From positions 251,851 through 315,850 of the forward strand of contig BCJX01000008.1 in NCBI GenBank assembly GCA_001600415.1: 64,000 nt of DNA, in the 5' to 3' direction. Of the stretch, positions 22,808-35,443 are shown in pieces. Below the pieces are notes generated by a model that was not told the DNA's origin, did no database searches, and saw only the letters and a program-made list of their open reading frames with translations. This stretch comes from Pascua guehoae. Taxonomy: Eukaryota; Basidiomycota; Tremellomycetes; Trichosporonales; Trichosporonaceae. Made by a program: the position numbers and the translations under genes. Position 1 is the stretch's first letter. The number at the start of each line of letters is the position of its first letter.

Positions 22808-24360
22808 CTCTTAGCTTTCTTAGACGGTCATAGAAGGGTTTGATAGAGGGTTCGTATAGATTGATAGAAGGATAGAAGGTTAGTAGATTGTCAATGTAAG
22901 CCTCTTGGGATTCATCAGACGGGCTATGCGCACCCTCCGCACAGGGAACACCGTACTGCTTACACTATCCTTATTGCTCAGTCGCTTCAACCTACCCGAG
23001 ACGGTATTGATGGTGGCGCGCTGCTTGCAAGATATTACACTGGATCTATGCAAAATTTCAGACAGACGGCATCGTTTTGAAAGGACCAAAGCAGGAGGCA
23101 TGTTGGCCATTGCTGGATAGTGGTGTACAGTCCCGACACCCAGGAGGAAGCGGTGTTCAGAAATCACAACTTCAGCTAAACCAAAGGCAGCGATAGGTTG
23201 TGAGTGCCACGATGGTGTGAGCGCAGATATGCCAGCATCCGCGCCCCGGGCCATACCTGCAGGCCATGGGATGGATAGAGCTCGGAAAGGTCGTGGGGGT
23301 AGATGGATAGAGCTCGGAAGCGTTGTGGGGGTAACGTGCTCCAGCCGCTCGCCTTTAGGACTGGGCAGAGGTGATAACTGACGCGAAGCACCCACTCACA
23401 GATGGCAACCCCCGACAGGCCATCCCATTAACACTCCCGTTTCCCTTGCAATACCCCTTCTTCACGGTCATCGGCTCCAATATACGCCAGCGTCTTGATT
23501 CGAAAGGATGGCACGACGAATGTCGACGCGTTGTAAAGGTGGAGGGCGCGGTGGCTCACGTGAGAGGCAAGAGAGACTCGTGCGTCCCAGTCTGCTCTTC
23601 AGTATATCGGTATCGTAAGGGAGTGAAATCACCGTTACACACGGACGGTGTGCGAGCCTCTGTAGAGGTTATGTGAGTAACAGAGAGTTGAGTGGAAGAG
23701 CAACAACCTGCAGGAAGCACAGATACCGAGAGTGTTATCTTGTGCCACGCGGAGGGCGGCTATAAACACCGAAGGCCGAAGACCGATTGTCTCAGGCTGA
23801 GGTTGTGTCGCGTGGTTTGCACGTTATTTAAGCATGGTCGCTCTCCGCCTTATTCCCGTCTTGCCCCAGGCCAGGCAGCACCGAGCGCTGTGGGACTAAC
23901 CTCGATGTCGAGCTCGCCTATTTGAATAGAGGTCGGCTGGCCGAGAAAGCGGAAGTAAATGTGGGATTAGACGCGTTGATTGGCTCGCCTAGTTGGAGAT
24001 GAAAGAGTACAGTGAGCGTGGATGCGACGTGTTTCCTTGCTTGCTCTTGAGCCGACCCGAAGTCGCAAAAGGGGGGCCAAAATGTGGGCCATGTCCGGCA
24101 ACGAGGAGCCGGCCGGGCCACCGCTCCATGAGCCCCACTAGGCCCGCCCAGCATGCCCAGCATGCCCACAGGGTTCAGGCTCGGCTCTCGGAATCTATCC
24201 CACCCCAGCCAGGCCCAGCCAGCCATGGCATGGCATGCACCACCCACCCACCACCACCACCGGGGTTCATCTCCCATCTTTCTCTCCAGTCATCCCGGTC
24301 TTCCTTCTTGGTTGCTTTCTCTCTCCTTTCTAACGCTCCGAAAACCACAGCCTGTCCGCC
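22808..24360. other. intergenic, no gene supported
   Basis: A 1.55-kb stretch between two rightward genes. It contains a direct duplication of about 32 bp at 23269-23334 (GATGGATAGAGCTCGGAA starts each copy) and scattered short frames without domains. The last 120 nt are pyrimidine-rich and form the ETF-alpha leader. Confidence 0.55.
23269..23334. repeat. two-copy direct repeat, ~32-bp unit
   Basis: Two adjacent copies beginning GATGGATAGAGCTCGGAA and ending GTGGGGGTA differ at a few positions (AAGGTCGTGG versus AAGCGTTGTG). Confidence 0.8.
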
Positions 24361-25942
24361 ATGCTCCTCCTCCGCACCGCTGCCCGCACCGCCCGCGCCT
24401 CGGCCTTCTCGACCGCTGCCCAGCGCCGCCTTGCGTCCTCGCTCGTCTTCCTCGAGCAGAAGGGCGGCAAGCTCAGCGATGCCTCGCTCTGCGCCGTGAC
24501 GGCTGCCAAGTCTGTTGGCGGCGACGTGAGTTGTTGCTTGTCTGGGGGTTATTCCGAGCGCGATCTCGGCGCCTCGGCCTCGGACTCGATTGCAAGGCAG
24601 ACGCAGATGGACTGACGTGAACAGGTCTCGGGTATCGTTGTTGGCTCCAAGGCCGACGTCGACAGCGTCCTTGAGGAGGTCAAGAAGTGCGTTTGGGCCC
24701 GACTCGCGCCCAGTGGCTCCTCCAACCCCACCCAACACTGCTGACCATGCCAGGATTGACGGCCTCTCCAAGGTCTACACTGCTGCCTCGGATGCGTACG
24801 CCAACGCCATCGCCGAGAGTGAGTGCGGCGTCGACTGTGTCGGCTACCTCGCCTCGTCTATTGCTAACAGCCGAACAGACGTTGCTCCCCTCCTCAAGGA
24901 GGTCATCCCCGCCAAGTCGGTCACCCACCTCTTCGGCGCACACACTGCCCAGGCCAAGAACATCTTCCCCCGTCTTGCCGGCTCGCTCGATGTCTCGATG
25001 GTGAGTGGACTGCAGTGCAGTGTGGGAGGCAAGGCGTGGAAATGGCGGGGCAGGAGGGTAGTTCTCGATGTGTGACACCACGAACGATGGGATTAGTTGT
25101 GCGCGCGAGATCCTCAAACGCCTCGCAGCCCCACAATGCGACCTTGCGATTCCACCGGAACAGCATCGCCGACTACACCGCTCGAACACGCCGTGTCTGA
25201 CACCTCCAGATCTCGGACATTGTCGGCCTCGAGCGCGAGAACACCTTCACCCGCCCCATCTACGCCGGTAACGCGATCCTCAAGGTCAAGTCGTCGGACA
25301 AGGACGGTGTCAAGATTGTCACTGTCCGCACCACTGCCTTTGACAAGGCTGCCAAGGAGGGAGGCTCGGCTGCCACCGAGGAGGTTGCCCCCGTTGACGC
25401 CAGCGGTGAGTCTTGTTATCAGATAGGATTGTATTGTGCCTGTGTGCTGACAGACCTTAGGCAACACCAAGTTTGTTTCCGAGGAGATTGTCGTCTCGGC
25501 CCGCCCCGACCTCGGCTCTGCCGCCAAGGTCGTCTCGGGTGGCCGTGCTCTCAAGAGCAAGGAGAGCTTCGAGTCGGTCCTTGACCCTCTCGCCGACGCT
25601 CTTGGTGCCGGTGAGTAACAAGGATTATTCTAAAAAGTGCCCGAGCTCTGTTTCTAACCATTTACAGCCGTCGGTGCCTCGCGTGCGGCCGTCGACGCTG
25701 GCTACGCCGACAACTCGCTCCAGGTCGGCCAGACCGGCAAGGTTGTCGCCCCCGAGCTCTACGTCGCTGTTGGTATCTCTGGCGCCATCCAGCACCTTGC
25801 TGGTATGAAGGAGTCCAAGCTCATTGTGGCCATCAACAAGGACCCCGATGCGCCCATCTTCCAGGTCGCCGACGTCGGTCTCGTTGCCGACCTCTTTGAC
25901 GCCGTTCCCGAGCTCGTCAAGGAGATTGAGGCCCAGAAGTAA
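24361..25942 (+). CDS. ETFA: electron transfer flavoprotein alpha subunit, mitochondrial
   Basis: Seven exons (24361-24525, 24625-24686, 24754-24818, 24879-25000, 25210-25405, 25461-25610, 25668-25942) give 344 residues. The N-terminus ([20 protein letters not shown]) is Arg/Ser/Ala-rich with no acidic residue, a mitochondrial presequence. The ETF N-domain follows ([38 protein letters not shown]) and the FAD-binding C-domain is complete ([79 protein letters not shown]). It forms a matrix heterodimer with ETF-beta and carries electrons from acyl-CoA and amino-acid dehydrogenases to ETF:ubiquinone oxidoreductase. The fourth intron (209 nt) is the longest here. Length and motifs match the family without defect. 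Confidence 0.97.
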
Positions 25943-26727
25943 GAGCAGCAGCAGTATATACACACACATACACCCCATCTGGCATTGAATGCATGGATGA
26001 GATAGGCAGACATGTAGCAGTACCCGGGTAGGTGTACGCGATGCGTGATAAGTATCGGTAATGGGCATGGACACGCAGTGGGCTGGCACACGAGACGGAC
26101 TGAATGTTGCTTGGCTCGCCTTGTCGGCCGGCCGACTGAGACGCTTAAATGCTAGTCGGCTTCTGGCGTGGACCCGTTCGGCGAGGATCGGTCGGCACAT
26201 GTTCTGGTTAGGCGCGCGGGCATACAAATGGAATAGGCATTGAATTCATTGACGAGCCTAAAGAGACAGATGGTCAAGACTGAAATCACGCGCGTCTGGT
26301 GGCGCTAGTTTTCCCTGGGCTGGCTAGCTGTGGGTGATGGCTGGCTGGCTGGCTGGCTGGCCAGGCACAATAATGAGAGGGTGGCGGGGCGCGGGTCGCA
26401 GGCAGCCCAAGTCATTTCGCAGGTTGACTGGACCGTGCACTCCTTTGTCAATGTCATCTCTCCAACCGCGTCCCCCACCGTCCTCATCCTCATCCTCCTC
26501 TCCATCCACCCATCCACCTCTGCAATCCACCTAGTCTTCTCCCAGAGGCCGGCCTCGACATTTGCAACCGTCCTTGGTCCCCTTTCTTGGTTGATTCCCT
26601 GTCCGGCTGGGAAACGCGGAGGCTCGAGACCCCTCTCTCACCGCTGTCCGCCTGACGCGTCCCCCCGACCAGTCCCCTCTCCACCTCCATCTCCCCCTAC
26701 CCTCGCCTGCGGCTCCATCCACACACC
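25943..26727. other. intergenic, Rad21 promoter region
   Basis: Between two rightward genes. It holds a short GGCT microsatellite at about 26338-26362 and a C/T-rich leader before the next ATG. No gene seen. Confidence 0.55.
26338..26362. repeat. (GGCT)n microsatellite
   Basis: Six consecutive GGCT units, about 370 nt upstream of the Rad21 start. Confidence 0.85.
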
Positions 26728-28841
26728 ATGCTCCTCCAGGACATTGTGCTTGCCAAGCGCGGGCCGCTTGCCAAGATTTGGCTCTCTGCGCACCAGGAGC
26801 GCAAGTTGAGCAAGCAGCAGACGCTCGGTGTTGATGTCACTGAGAGTGTTGGTGAGTATATATGATACACAGGGGGGTGTTTGTTGATTTCATCCACCAC
26901 CTGGATGGAATGCAGGGACAGTGACTGACGAGCACAGGCGCCATCCTGACGCAGGACGAGGTGACGCTGCGTGTGTCTGGCCAGCTGATGCTGGGTGTTG
27001 TGCGCATCTATGGCCGCAAGACGCAGTACCTCCTGGACGACTGCAAGGAGACGCGCGAGCGCATCTCGATGGCGTTCCGTCCCGGTATTGTCGACCTGCC
27101 GCAGGACCAGATCCGCGCATCCAAGAATGCCATTACCTTTACGGACGCGACCAACATTGACTCGGCCGACATTCTCGACTGGTCGTTCCATGTCCCCGCC
27201 GTTGCCGACTTACCGCCCGCACCGCGTGGCTTGCACACTGCGCCGCTCACGCAGACCAACATGCGCGAGTATGGTGCGTTCAATTTTGGTCGCCCCGCCG
27301 CACCCTCCATTTATGGCGACACTGGGTCCCGCCAGGGCTCGGTCGACGACCACGACTCGACGTCGCACCTCGACTCGCAAAACTACGACGGCATCAACCT
27401 CGGCCTCGGAGACTGGGACGAGGAGTGGGCCCTCGAAGAGGGTCGTGAGGCCCAAACGGAGCGGAGCCGGAGCCGCAGTGTACTCCAGTTACGCTCGCCA
27501 AGCGTCATGCGCGACGACCAACACCAACCGATGGATGTGGACCACGGAGGCGACACGTTTGAGCCCATGCCGCTCGACATTTCGTTTGACCTCCCGGACC
27601 TGGACGGCGGTGCTGGTGACCTCGGTGGGGGCGACGGCGAGGATGATGACCGCGCACGCCGTGCGTCGTCAGCGCTCTCGACACCCCCACCCCAGTCGCC
27701 AAAGGAGAACGGGTCAACCGTCGACGTGACGCCCCGTACTGCCAAGCGCATTGCCGACGCCCAGGCCGCAGGCAAGCCTGCCAAGCGTGTGCGTGTCGTG
27801 CGCGCCGACGCCGAGCTCGACCTCCCGGACGAGGAGTTTGCTGCGCCGCAAGAGGGCGAGAGCGACATTCTCGGTGTGCAGCGCTACATTCCTGCAGACC
27901 CCGACGCCGTGCGTCTCTTTGACATTATCGACGACCCGGCTTCGCATTTCCTCCCGACAATCCGTGTGGGCGCAGAGGCCATGATCTTTGCCGGACCTGC
28001 AGGACTGGCGCCCGAGCTCGCCGAGCTGTTCACGTTCCCCGTCAACGTCCTCCGTCGTCACCGGGAGGAGGACGAGGCAGAGGCTGGCGCCGCCAAGCGC
28101 CCACGGATCGAGGGCTCTGCCTCGCCCGACATTGAAGAGGGCCGTCGGCACGAGCGTCTGCCATCCGAGGCCGGCTTTGACTTTGGCTTTGACACTGGAA
28201 TGGACCATGGCGCTGGTGACATGACCTTTGGCTTTGAGGGCCTGGCTTCGCCACCACCTCGGCCGCGCGCCCCGTCTGTCGCGCCCAGCGTCGCCGAGTC
28301 GGCTGCCCGTGCGGTGCAGTTTGGCGAAGCGGGTGACCACCCGCTCGCGTGCTTTGACACGCGTGCACGCAACGCGGCCGGCGAGTTTGAGTCGCAGCAG
28401 TCGGACGTCGGCATGGGCACGCAGTCGCAGGTGCCGTCGTCGCAGGCGGGCGAGTCGACGGGCGGCTTTTCAAAGACGACTGGCATGGCCATGGGCGTGT
28501 TGCGTCGCGAGCTCGAGGCGATTGAGGCTGCGAGCACCCGGCCCAAGCCGCTCAGCTTTGACAAGGTGGCGCACGGCGCGAGCAAGCGCGCCGCGAGCGC
28601 ATTCTTCTTTGAGCTCCTCGTCCTTGGCACGCGCGACTGTGTCCGTCTCGAGCAGCACGGTGCGTTTGGCGACATTGACGTGAGCGCAAAGCCAAAGTTG
28701 TGGGAGAGTGCCGCCCCGCCCTCGACCGCGGCGAGCGCGGCGAGCTTTGCTCCTCCGTCGTCGGTTGCCGCCCCACCTTCGACGGCTGCGAGCTTTGCCC
28801 CTCCTCCGCCGCCGTCGTCGATTGCCGCGAGCCTTGCGTAG
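26728..28841 (+). CDS. RAD21: cohesin kleisin subunit Rad21/Scc1
   Basis: Two exons (26728-26851, 26938-28841) encode 675 residues. The N-terminal SMC3-binding domain is clear (MLLQDIVLAKRGPLAKIWLS, AHQERKLSKQQ, LRVSGQLMLGVVRIYGRKTQ, YLLDDCKETRERISMAF). The C-terminal winged-helix that binds the SMC1 head is also visible (AASAFFFELLVLGTRDCVRL). The long acidic middle part holds D-I-E-E-G-R at residues 439-444, which fits the separase consensus (S/D)xExxR. An unusual Ala/Ser/Pro-rich tail of about 45 residues follows the winged helix, made of PPSTAAS/ASFAPPSS-type repeats. The protein closes the cohesin ring and is cut at anaphase. Meiotic Rec8 is the alternative, but the N-terminus reads as Rad21. 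Nuclear. Confidence 0.9.
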
Positions 28842-29035
28842 CTCTGTGTAGCTCTGCATGAGCGACCGTCGTTCGCAGAGCGTGCTCGCGCGCTACGTCG
28901 CTGCTGAGCATGCCTGGCTACCGCGCTAGCTCTGCCCGTGTGAGCCAAGCGCAGAACCGTTTTCGCTCCATCCTCCCTAGCCCCCAGTCCCCAGCCTTAC
29001 TTGTCCCACCGCTGGCCGCGTGACCGCGCCGCACA

Positions 29036-29083
29036 TACCTGTCTCTGTCATACCTGTCCGTATACCTGTCCGTATACCTGTCC
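29036..29083. repeat. short tandem repeat, TACCTGTCCGTA unit
   Basis: About four 12-bp copies (ATACCTGTCCGT) in a row, the first one diverged. Confidence 0.75.
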
Positions 29084-29710
29084 TGCCATAGTGCAATGTT
29101 GGTCTATAGTGCCCCTGATGCGATGCATTTGATGTAGAGTACTGTTGGTACAGTATCGGGGCGTGACAGAAGGACCGGGAGTGACCCAAAGTACCAAAAA
29201 AAACATGGCGACAGGAGAATGCCATTCGCGACCCCAACACGTCCCCAGCACGTCGTCGCTCGACCATGCAACGGCGAGCGCAAGCTCGGTCGAGAATCAG
29301 CCAGGTGCTGCGCGGGAATCCGCCCATGCCAACAGAAAGATGACAGATGATGAGGACTGGAGTTGGAGTATCCAGTGGCCGTTGATCAAGAGGAATGGAG
29401 GAATGGAGGTCTGGATGAATTCAGCACATGAAGCACCCGCCTCGTCCGACCAGTCACGAGTCTTCGGCCCCTGGTCGTGTGCCAGGGTGGGATGACGCAG
29501 AACTCAAGTTTATCTAACAGACTGACAAGAACCGGCGGCTTTGGCACAGACTCGGTCGGGTCGTGGTTGAGTGCTGCGTAGGCGGGATGCAACTGGACAC
29601 TCGTGACGGGTATCCAATGTGATCTATCCTTTGTTTTTTCGGTCCTAAACCACAAGTCGGTGCCACCACCACGTCCCGTCGTCGTCCACAACGTGTGACC
29701 TAGTTGCATT

Positions 29711-29806
29711 CTAGACCCAGTGGGCATCCTAGACTCAGTACATCCTAGACTCCGTAAATCCTACTCGGCGTACATCCCACTCAGTGTCCATCCTAGATTG
29801 GCTCAG
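29711..29806. repeat. degenerate 16-bp tandem repeat
   Basis: Six units in register at 16-18 nt: each contains an (A)TCCTA or ATCCCA core followed by GACTC, CTCGG or ACTCA and then GTRNA (GTACATCCTAGACTCC is the best unit). The period is regular although sequence has drifted, so this is an old minisatellite. Confidence 0.7.
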
Positions 29807-32664
29807 TACGCTATTCAGTCATGTCCATCCATCCCCCCACATCCCCCTATCCCCCTTTCACCACGGTTGTGGCACTTTGACAACATGCAACCTATCATAT
29901 CCCGCAATCCAAAGGCAAGCCGACAGTGATGGTTTGCAGGCTGCACCTTCAACCACTCTAGCCAGTATACCTCGACAAGCCTGACCTGGCAGGAAACCAC
30001 TCCACGCTACCGCACATTCACGTCCAACGCTCTCATATAATACGCCGCTCTGCGGTCGGAAGCCCAAGCCCGGCTTCCGCTTCCCGCCAGAGCGAACCTT
30101 CAGGGCCGTCATGGACATCGCCTGGGAATGTGGTTGGTGGTGCGGCACGCCTCGCCGATGTAGCCTGGACCGCGCCCGGGCGACATTGTCCCCCAGCGAC
30201 ATCCGTCATGTCGCGCACGCCCGGGATATCGAAGCCGCTGGGGCGGGGAAGTCTTCATAGGCCCGGTCGGAGGGATATCTTCAACGACCACTCGGATTCG
30301 GGTTCGGACTCGGACTCGGATTCCTGGCCCGTTTGAGCGCGAATCGCCACCGTCTTGCTGCCCCTCAGCATCGATGCCATTGGTGAAACGAGGGGGAAAA
30401 GTCGGTTCAGCCATGGCGTACGTTACTCGGAGGATGCTCTGGAGGATAGCTAGTTATCTAGCGGCAGGAGAGCGGGGGTGGTAGTCGACAAGCCTGGGCG
30501 GAGGGATAACGTCTAGCCCTCAGCTGGGTCCTTGTTGACAATGACAGTGGTAGGAAAGAGGTGTGAGAGGGCGTTCGCCGTCAATAAAAACATGCCACTT
30601 ATCGTCTCTTATTCCCCACTCGTCACATCGGCATCAAAGCTCACACAGGTTACGCAAGGCTCCACGCAATACGAGTCCGCGCAGGAGTCGACTTTTTTCC
30701 CCGGCAGGCCCCGCGCCAACCCAAGCCTTGCTGGCGACACAAGAGGTAAGTGGTACCATTTCCCACGCCACTGTGAGCACGTGTTGCAAGCCAAGATCGG
30801 TGCGCTAGACTGCCCCAGACCAGTGTGGCGGATGGACCCAGTCACACCGACGATGCCCACGCGGAACAGTTGAGTGTAACCTGCTCGTGCGGAAAAGCGG
30901 TATCCACGAATGCCACTCGTTCACGCGCCGTCCGCGGTCCACAGCCGGAACGCCAAGTCTCGACCTTGTCGCGAACGGCGACGGGTCTCCGAGGATGGTT
31001 ACTCGTACCGCTGCGGCAGGCATTCAGAGCGTATCCACCACGGCGCGGTATTGTCAAGATGACTTTTAGGGCACCCGTTCCACACAAGCCTGCAAGGAAG
31101 TCAGAAGTTAGCGTTATCGACACCGTCGCGCCCGAAGAGACACGATAGGATTATACATCTTGGCATGCGGGCCGCCGGTCGAGTGTCATTCCAAGGACGC
31201 CAGCGCAGACCGTCGTCCACTGTCCTGGCCCAAGATGCCTCCGTGCAGTGCTTGTCGGTCGCGAGGAGGCAGCAGTCACGAACCGCTCCAGTAAACATAG
31301 CGCAAGAAGGTGTGTCACGGCGGGAGCGACTGGCCGTCGTTCCAAGTGTCTGTTCTGGCAAGTCTGGTGTCAAGCCTAGTTGGGGGGCACAAAACTGAGG
31401 TCTGGACGGCGCGGCGGGCATTGTCGTTGGGGGTGTCGGAGCACATCGCTCACAGCGTGTGGCGTCTTGGATGTCGTCGGCGGCGTTGTACACTGGGGCT
31501 TAGTCGCCTATCCTCGGAATGTCGGGCGTACTGTGTACTTGAGTAGGCTTGTCGACGGCTGAGGACGGGTTTGTTCGCAGCCATTGTCGAATGCAGTGTC
31601 CACCTGCCGCTTTTGATCTTGGCTGCTTTGGGACAAATGCGTAGGGGCGAAAGTCGACACAAGGCGAGATGTCCTTTTTGTGTCGCTTTGGCGTTGTCTG
31701 AGTTTTTTTTATTGTTGTTTGGTTTGGGCGGTGGCGGGGTGTTTTGCGTGTTTTGTTGCATGCTCCAGTTGGTGCTCGGAAGAGAGGGACACGAGTAGTC
31801 CTTTTTGACCGTGTCGTTGTTTACTTGTTCTTTATTGCTGGGCTGCTATCTTAGTAGTGTATTTTGCTGCATGCTGCGGTTGGTGCTGGGAATATAACGA
31901 TTCGGTCTTAAACATAACTGTCATCTGGCATCACCATCCGCCAAGAGTTGGTATTGCGCTCTGGGGTTGATCTGTCACGTCCCAGCGTACAAGTGCTCCG
32001 CAAGCCACAGATATGACTGCTGCGACCGAAAACAGAGACCACCGAGGCCACAGACCAGCGACGCAAGCTCACAGGGATCACAGAGACAGGCGATTCAAGC
32101 CCATAGCCTCTTTTCACCACCATCCTACACAAACGATGCATCCAAGTGGTGCCAGATCCCATCGCCATCACCTAAACACACGACACGTGCCGCCTTGCGC
32201 CTCATACCGTCGTTTTGGGATGCAATAGGAAAGTGGCGGTGCACGCGATACCGTGTGTGGGCTGCGGTGCAGTGGCAGTGGCACCGGACCCCACCTGGAA
32301 GGACATCCCGGCGCCACCGGGCATGCCATTCATCACCATCACAACACACAAATATTGTTGACAAGCTGGTGAAGGCACATTTTTCGGCGTGTGTGGGCTT
32401 GGGAACAAGTGTAGTGTGGTATTTAATCACGGGTGCTGGTTCTGTTCATGACCACGCACTTAGACCCAACAACTTATTCTCCTTCAGTTGCTCGGTATCC
32501 GCCGCTCATATCTACATCTATGGTTGTTTGAGTTGCTCGCCACATCGCTTCGAGCGCCAAAGACTTGGTCCTGCTCGCCGACATCACTTTCGACCTGGAC
32601 GCTTTATCCCAGAGTGCACTTCACTCGGCGTCGCCACCACCCAACTACACGGGCCCAACCCACG

Positions 32665-33533
32665 ATGCGCGCCTCGTCGACTCTGAGCCTGCGCCTCCGC
32701 ACGCCCGAGTCCTGCGGCCTCTCGGCCGGGAGCCGCATCAAGGCGCTCTTCCGCCGCCGGTCGCATAGTGACGTAAGTAGCCGTCGCCCGGACCCCAACC
32801 CCGACGCTAACCGCAGGTGTACCCCGCGACCGAGGCCGAGGCCGAGACCGAGACGACGCACCTCTTGCCGCCAATCCTCCGCCCGCCCGACCTCCAGGTG
32901 ACGCCCCCGACGCCCTCTCACCACCGCCTCCCACGCACGCCCTCTCACCGCCGCGCCGTGTCGTGGTCCACATCCATCCCGAGTACCGGGGGACCCAGCC
33001 CCCGCGCCAAAGACAGCGTCCGCTCGACCTTCTCCGCCCCAACCGACACGCCAGTCTACACCTCGCTGCGCGCGCGCCTCGCCGGCTTCCTCCCGCTCCT
33101 CTCGGCCCTCGCCGCGTCCCACCGCCGCCTCCTCTCCGCCACGGGCTCAAAGGCCTCGGCGCACGACGGCCTCTTCGCGGCCCTCACGGACGGCATCCAC
33201 GCGAGCGACATGGAGCGCCGCTGCCTCGCGCTCGAGGTTGCGCGGCTCGAGCGCGAGCTCGAGCGCGAGCGCGCCGTCAACGGCGCCCTGAGGGAGCGGA
33301 TGGACGTGCTGGAGATGGGCGTCGCGGGGGCCGTGTACCATGCGGCTGCGGATGTGGGGTGGCTTGTGGATGTCGTCGAGGGGTGTGCGCGTGGGCGAGG
33401 TCGTGGGGGTGGGGGTGGGGGGGATGGGGTGGTGGGGGAGGCGAGGAGGGTGGCGCGCGAGTGGGAGACGAGGGCGGGACGGTGGATTGATGAACGGGAC
33501 GATAGTGGGGTGTGGGACGACGAGGATTTCTAG
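32665..33533 (+). CDS. unrecognised protein with one coiled coil
   Basis: Two exons (32665-32772, 32817-33533) give 274 residues from the first in-frame ATG. The first 100 residues are Ser/Pro/Thr-rich with basic patches (SRIKALFRRRSHSD). A helical segment follows (TSLRARLAGFLPLLSALAAS) and then a heptad-like helix (CLALEVARLERELERERAVN, LRERMDVLEM). A Gly-rich loop separates it from an acidic C-terminus ending DDEDF. No domain recognised. The coding call rests on the long uninterrupted second frame with C/G third positions, a canonical GTAAGT/CAG intron that keeps frame, and the coiled coil. It could be a cytoskeletal or spindle adaptor, but nothing supports a specific role. Confidence 0.6.
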
Positions 33534-35358
33534 GGTTGAGCGTCGTGTGTATATGGGCTGTTGTGGAAGTGGGCCGTGGACAAGGGATAAGTGATTGCAG
33601 CAGAGAGAGAAGGGCGGCGTAGGCATGTAGTTTGATGTCGCTTGGCTTTAGAGGCGGGCAGAATGTAAGAGATATGTCAACTGGAGCATTACTGGACGTA
33701 GCGTTCTGGAGAGGTCGACGTGGTCGACGAGGTCAACGGACACGAGATGCACCTGGGCTTGAGGTGCGGCCGCAAGTGTGCAAGAACGTAAGGTACATGT
33801 GAGTGTGGTGGAGGCAGCGGTCCTCAGACTACTTACTCGGGGCAACAAGCCGCAGTGAACAAGTGCTGCCATTCAGCATCCCCTCTCGCAACAGGACATT
33901 ACGGACCCGAACGCCAAGTTCGACACCCGTATGTCCTCTCACCTCCTGCACCTGCGCCCTGGTGCAGTGGTTGTCGTCAATACTCGCCCCGGCAGAAGCT
34001 GGACCCCATCGCACTCCACAGCCAGAACGTGGCACACTCATCCCCACCCACCAAATTCCAGCAGAGCTAGCGCGTCCTGCTGGCCTGTTGGCTGACGACC
34101 GAGACGCAGGCGGCGCCCACGTCGTGGGTGGGCTTTACGGACTCGCAGCGGCAGTCGATTCTGAGCAGCTACTTATCACGATGCGGGGATTGCGCTCATG
34201 GTGTCTGAGTTTGGCGACGACCCCACCCGGTTGGGAAGAATGGGCTGCGCTCGGATCGCCAGCACGCCTCAAATACGAGATATCGCCACCCAATTCCAAG
34301 GCAGCGTAGCAAACCCTATTAAATCTTACTTGTGACGTGAACCGGCGTGGGTTCAAACCTACGGCGCGCTGTCATTTCTCCATCTCTCTTTTTTGCCGTC
34401 CGCTGCGAGTCGAGTCGAAACTGGCTCCAGCGTTGGCGGCACGCATGAGGTGGAGTTTGGATTCAAGTATGCGCTGGTTTAACGAGTGCGAGCCGACAAG
34501 TCTCAAGACGAGGGTCGTGGACTTTGGTGTCCGAAAGAGACGGGAATTTGTGTACGGCATGCGGTATGCGGGACCTGATCGTCGTCAGGAAGGGAAGCGC
34601 GACGCGTCGTCGGAAAAAAAGTTGTACTTTTTCCTCCATTGGCCTTGAAGCATCAGTCGGCAGCTGTCACGCCCTCTCCAGTTGCCAAGGTGTCGCCGAA
34701 GGATAGCCTCATTGCTCTCGCCCATCGTTACGCATCTGTACCCCCGAATGAGCGTTTGTGGTAAATGCCTCAGTCTGAGCTTGCCTCAGTCTGAGCCGCA
34801 GTACTGTCTGTAGTCGGAGACACCCCCGACCCCTGGCCCGCGCCGATGCCGGAGGTTAATCCAAACCCTTTGTCCATATTTATGCCAGCGACAGGCCATG
34901 CGCATCCTCCGGATCCCCAGGAGGCCATTTCATTGGGCCTCGAGGCCATGCGGTGACTGTAGGGCCTGCCTGCGAGCCACCTGTGGACCTGTTGACATCA
35001 GCGGCGTGTGGTCTGCTCGCCTAGTGTGCACAAGTGCGCATAGTGTCGTTCCAGTAGGACGGCGAGGACGGCTGGGATATGCTGCAGATGAGCACAATGG
35101 ACCAATCCCGAAGGCCGACGTGTGATCGGGCCGATCAACTCACCCTGGACAAAGGGTACGCCAGAGTGACGACTGAACCCTAGCCTTGCTAAAGCTAGCT
35201 GCACAGCTGGTAGCACAGCTGGCTAGCTGGCTGGCCATGGCTGGCTAGCTGACCAGTCGACCCCCGGTCTGATACATACATACCCCCGTCTTTCGCCATC
35301 TTTCACAATCGCCCACTCTCTCATCTCTTCCAAAACACCCACCACCACCCACCCCACA
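33534..35358. other. intergenic, no gene supported
   Basis: 1.8 kb without a gene. A tRNA-like B-box string at about 34350 lacks the matching stems. Repeated AGCTGGCTAGCTGG blocks lie at about 35196-35252, and the last 80 nt are C/A-rich leader of the next gene. Confidence 0.5.
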
Positions 35359-35408
35359 ATGAACTTCCTCAACCAGGCTCAGTCGGCGCTCGGCGGTCTC
35401 TCCGGCGG

Positions 35409-35443
<35 letters not shown>

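Larger units (their letters stand above)
28842..32664. other. gene-poor stretch, no gene supported
   Basis: 3.8 kb without a recognisable coding region or RNA gene. Many frames are open on both strands, none with a domain. A frame at 30109-30414 on the minus strand begins with a good ATG, but its composition partly reflects a GA/CGG repeat (TCGGACTCGGACTCGGATTC at about 30303). Two small tandem repeats are listed separately. A T-rich patch lies at about 31700-31710. Confidence 0.5.

Noticed and set aside
29711..29806. Possible CRISPR-like array
   Set aside because: Units are contiguous without spacers, degenerate, and the organism is a eukaryote.
30109..30414. 101-residue minus-strand frame with a good ATG
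   Set aside because: No domain; part of it is a GC repeat; overlapping frames are equally open. Kept only as a remark.
31967..32686. 239-residue plus-strand frame
   Set aside because: Its start is not a convincing ATG context, composition is His/Ser/Cys-rich as in random frames, and it overlaps the supported coiled-coil gene in another frame.
34330..34375. B-box-like GGTTCAAACC suggesting a tRNA
   Set aside because: The would-be T-stem does not pair and no acceptor or D-arm is found on either strand.
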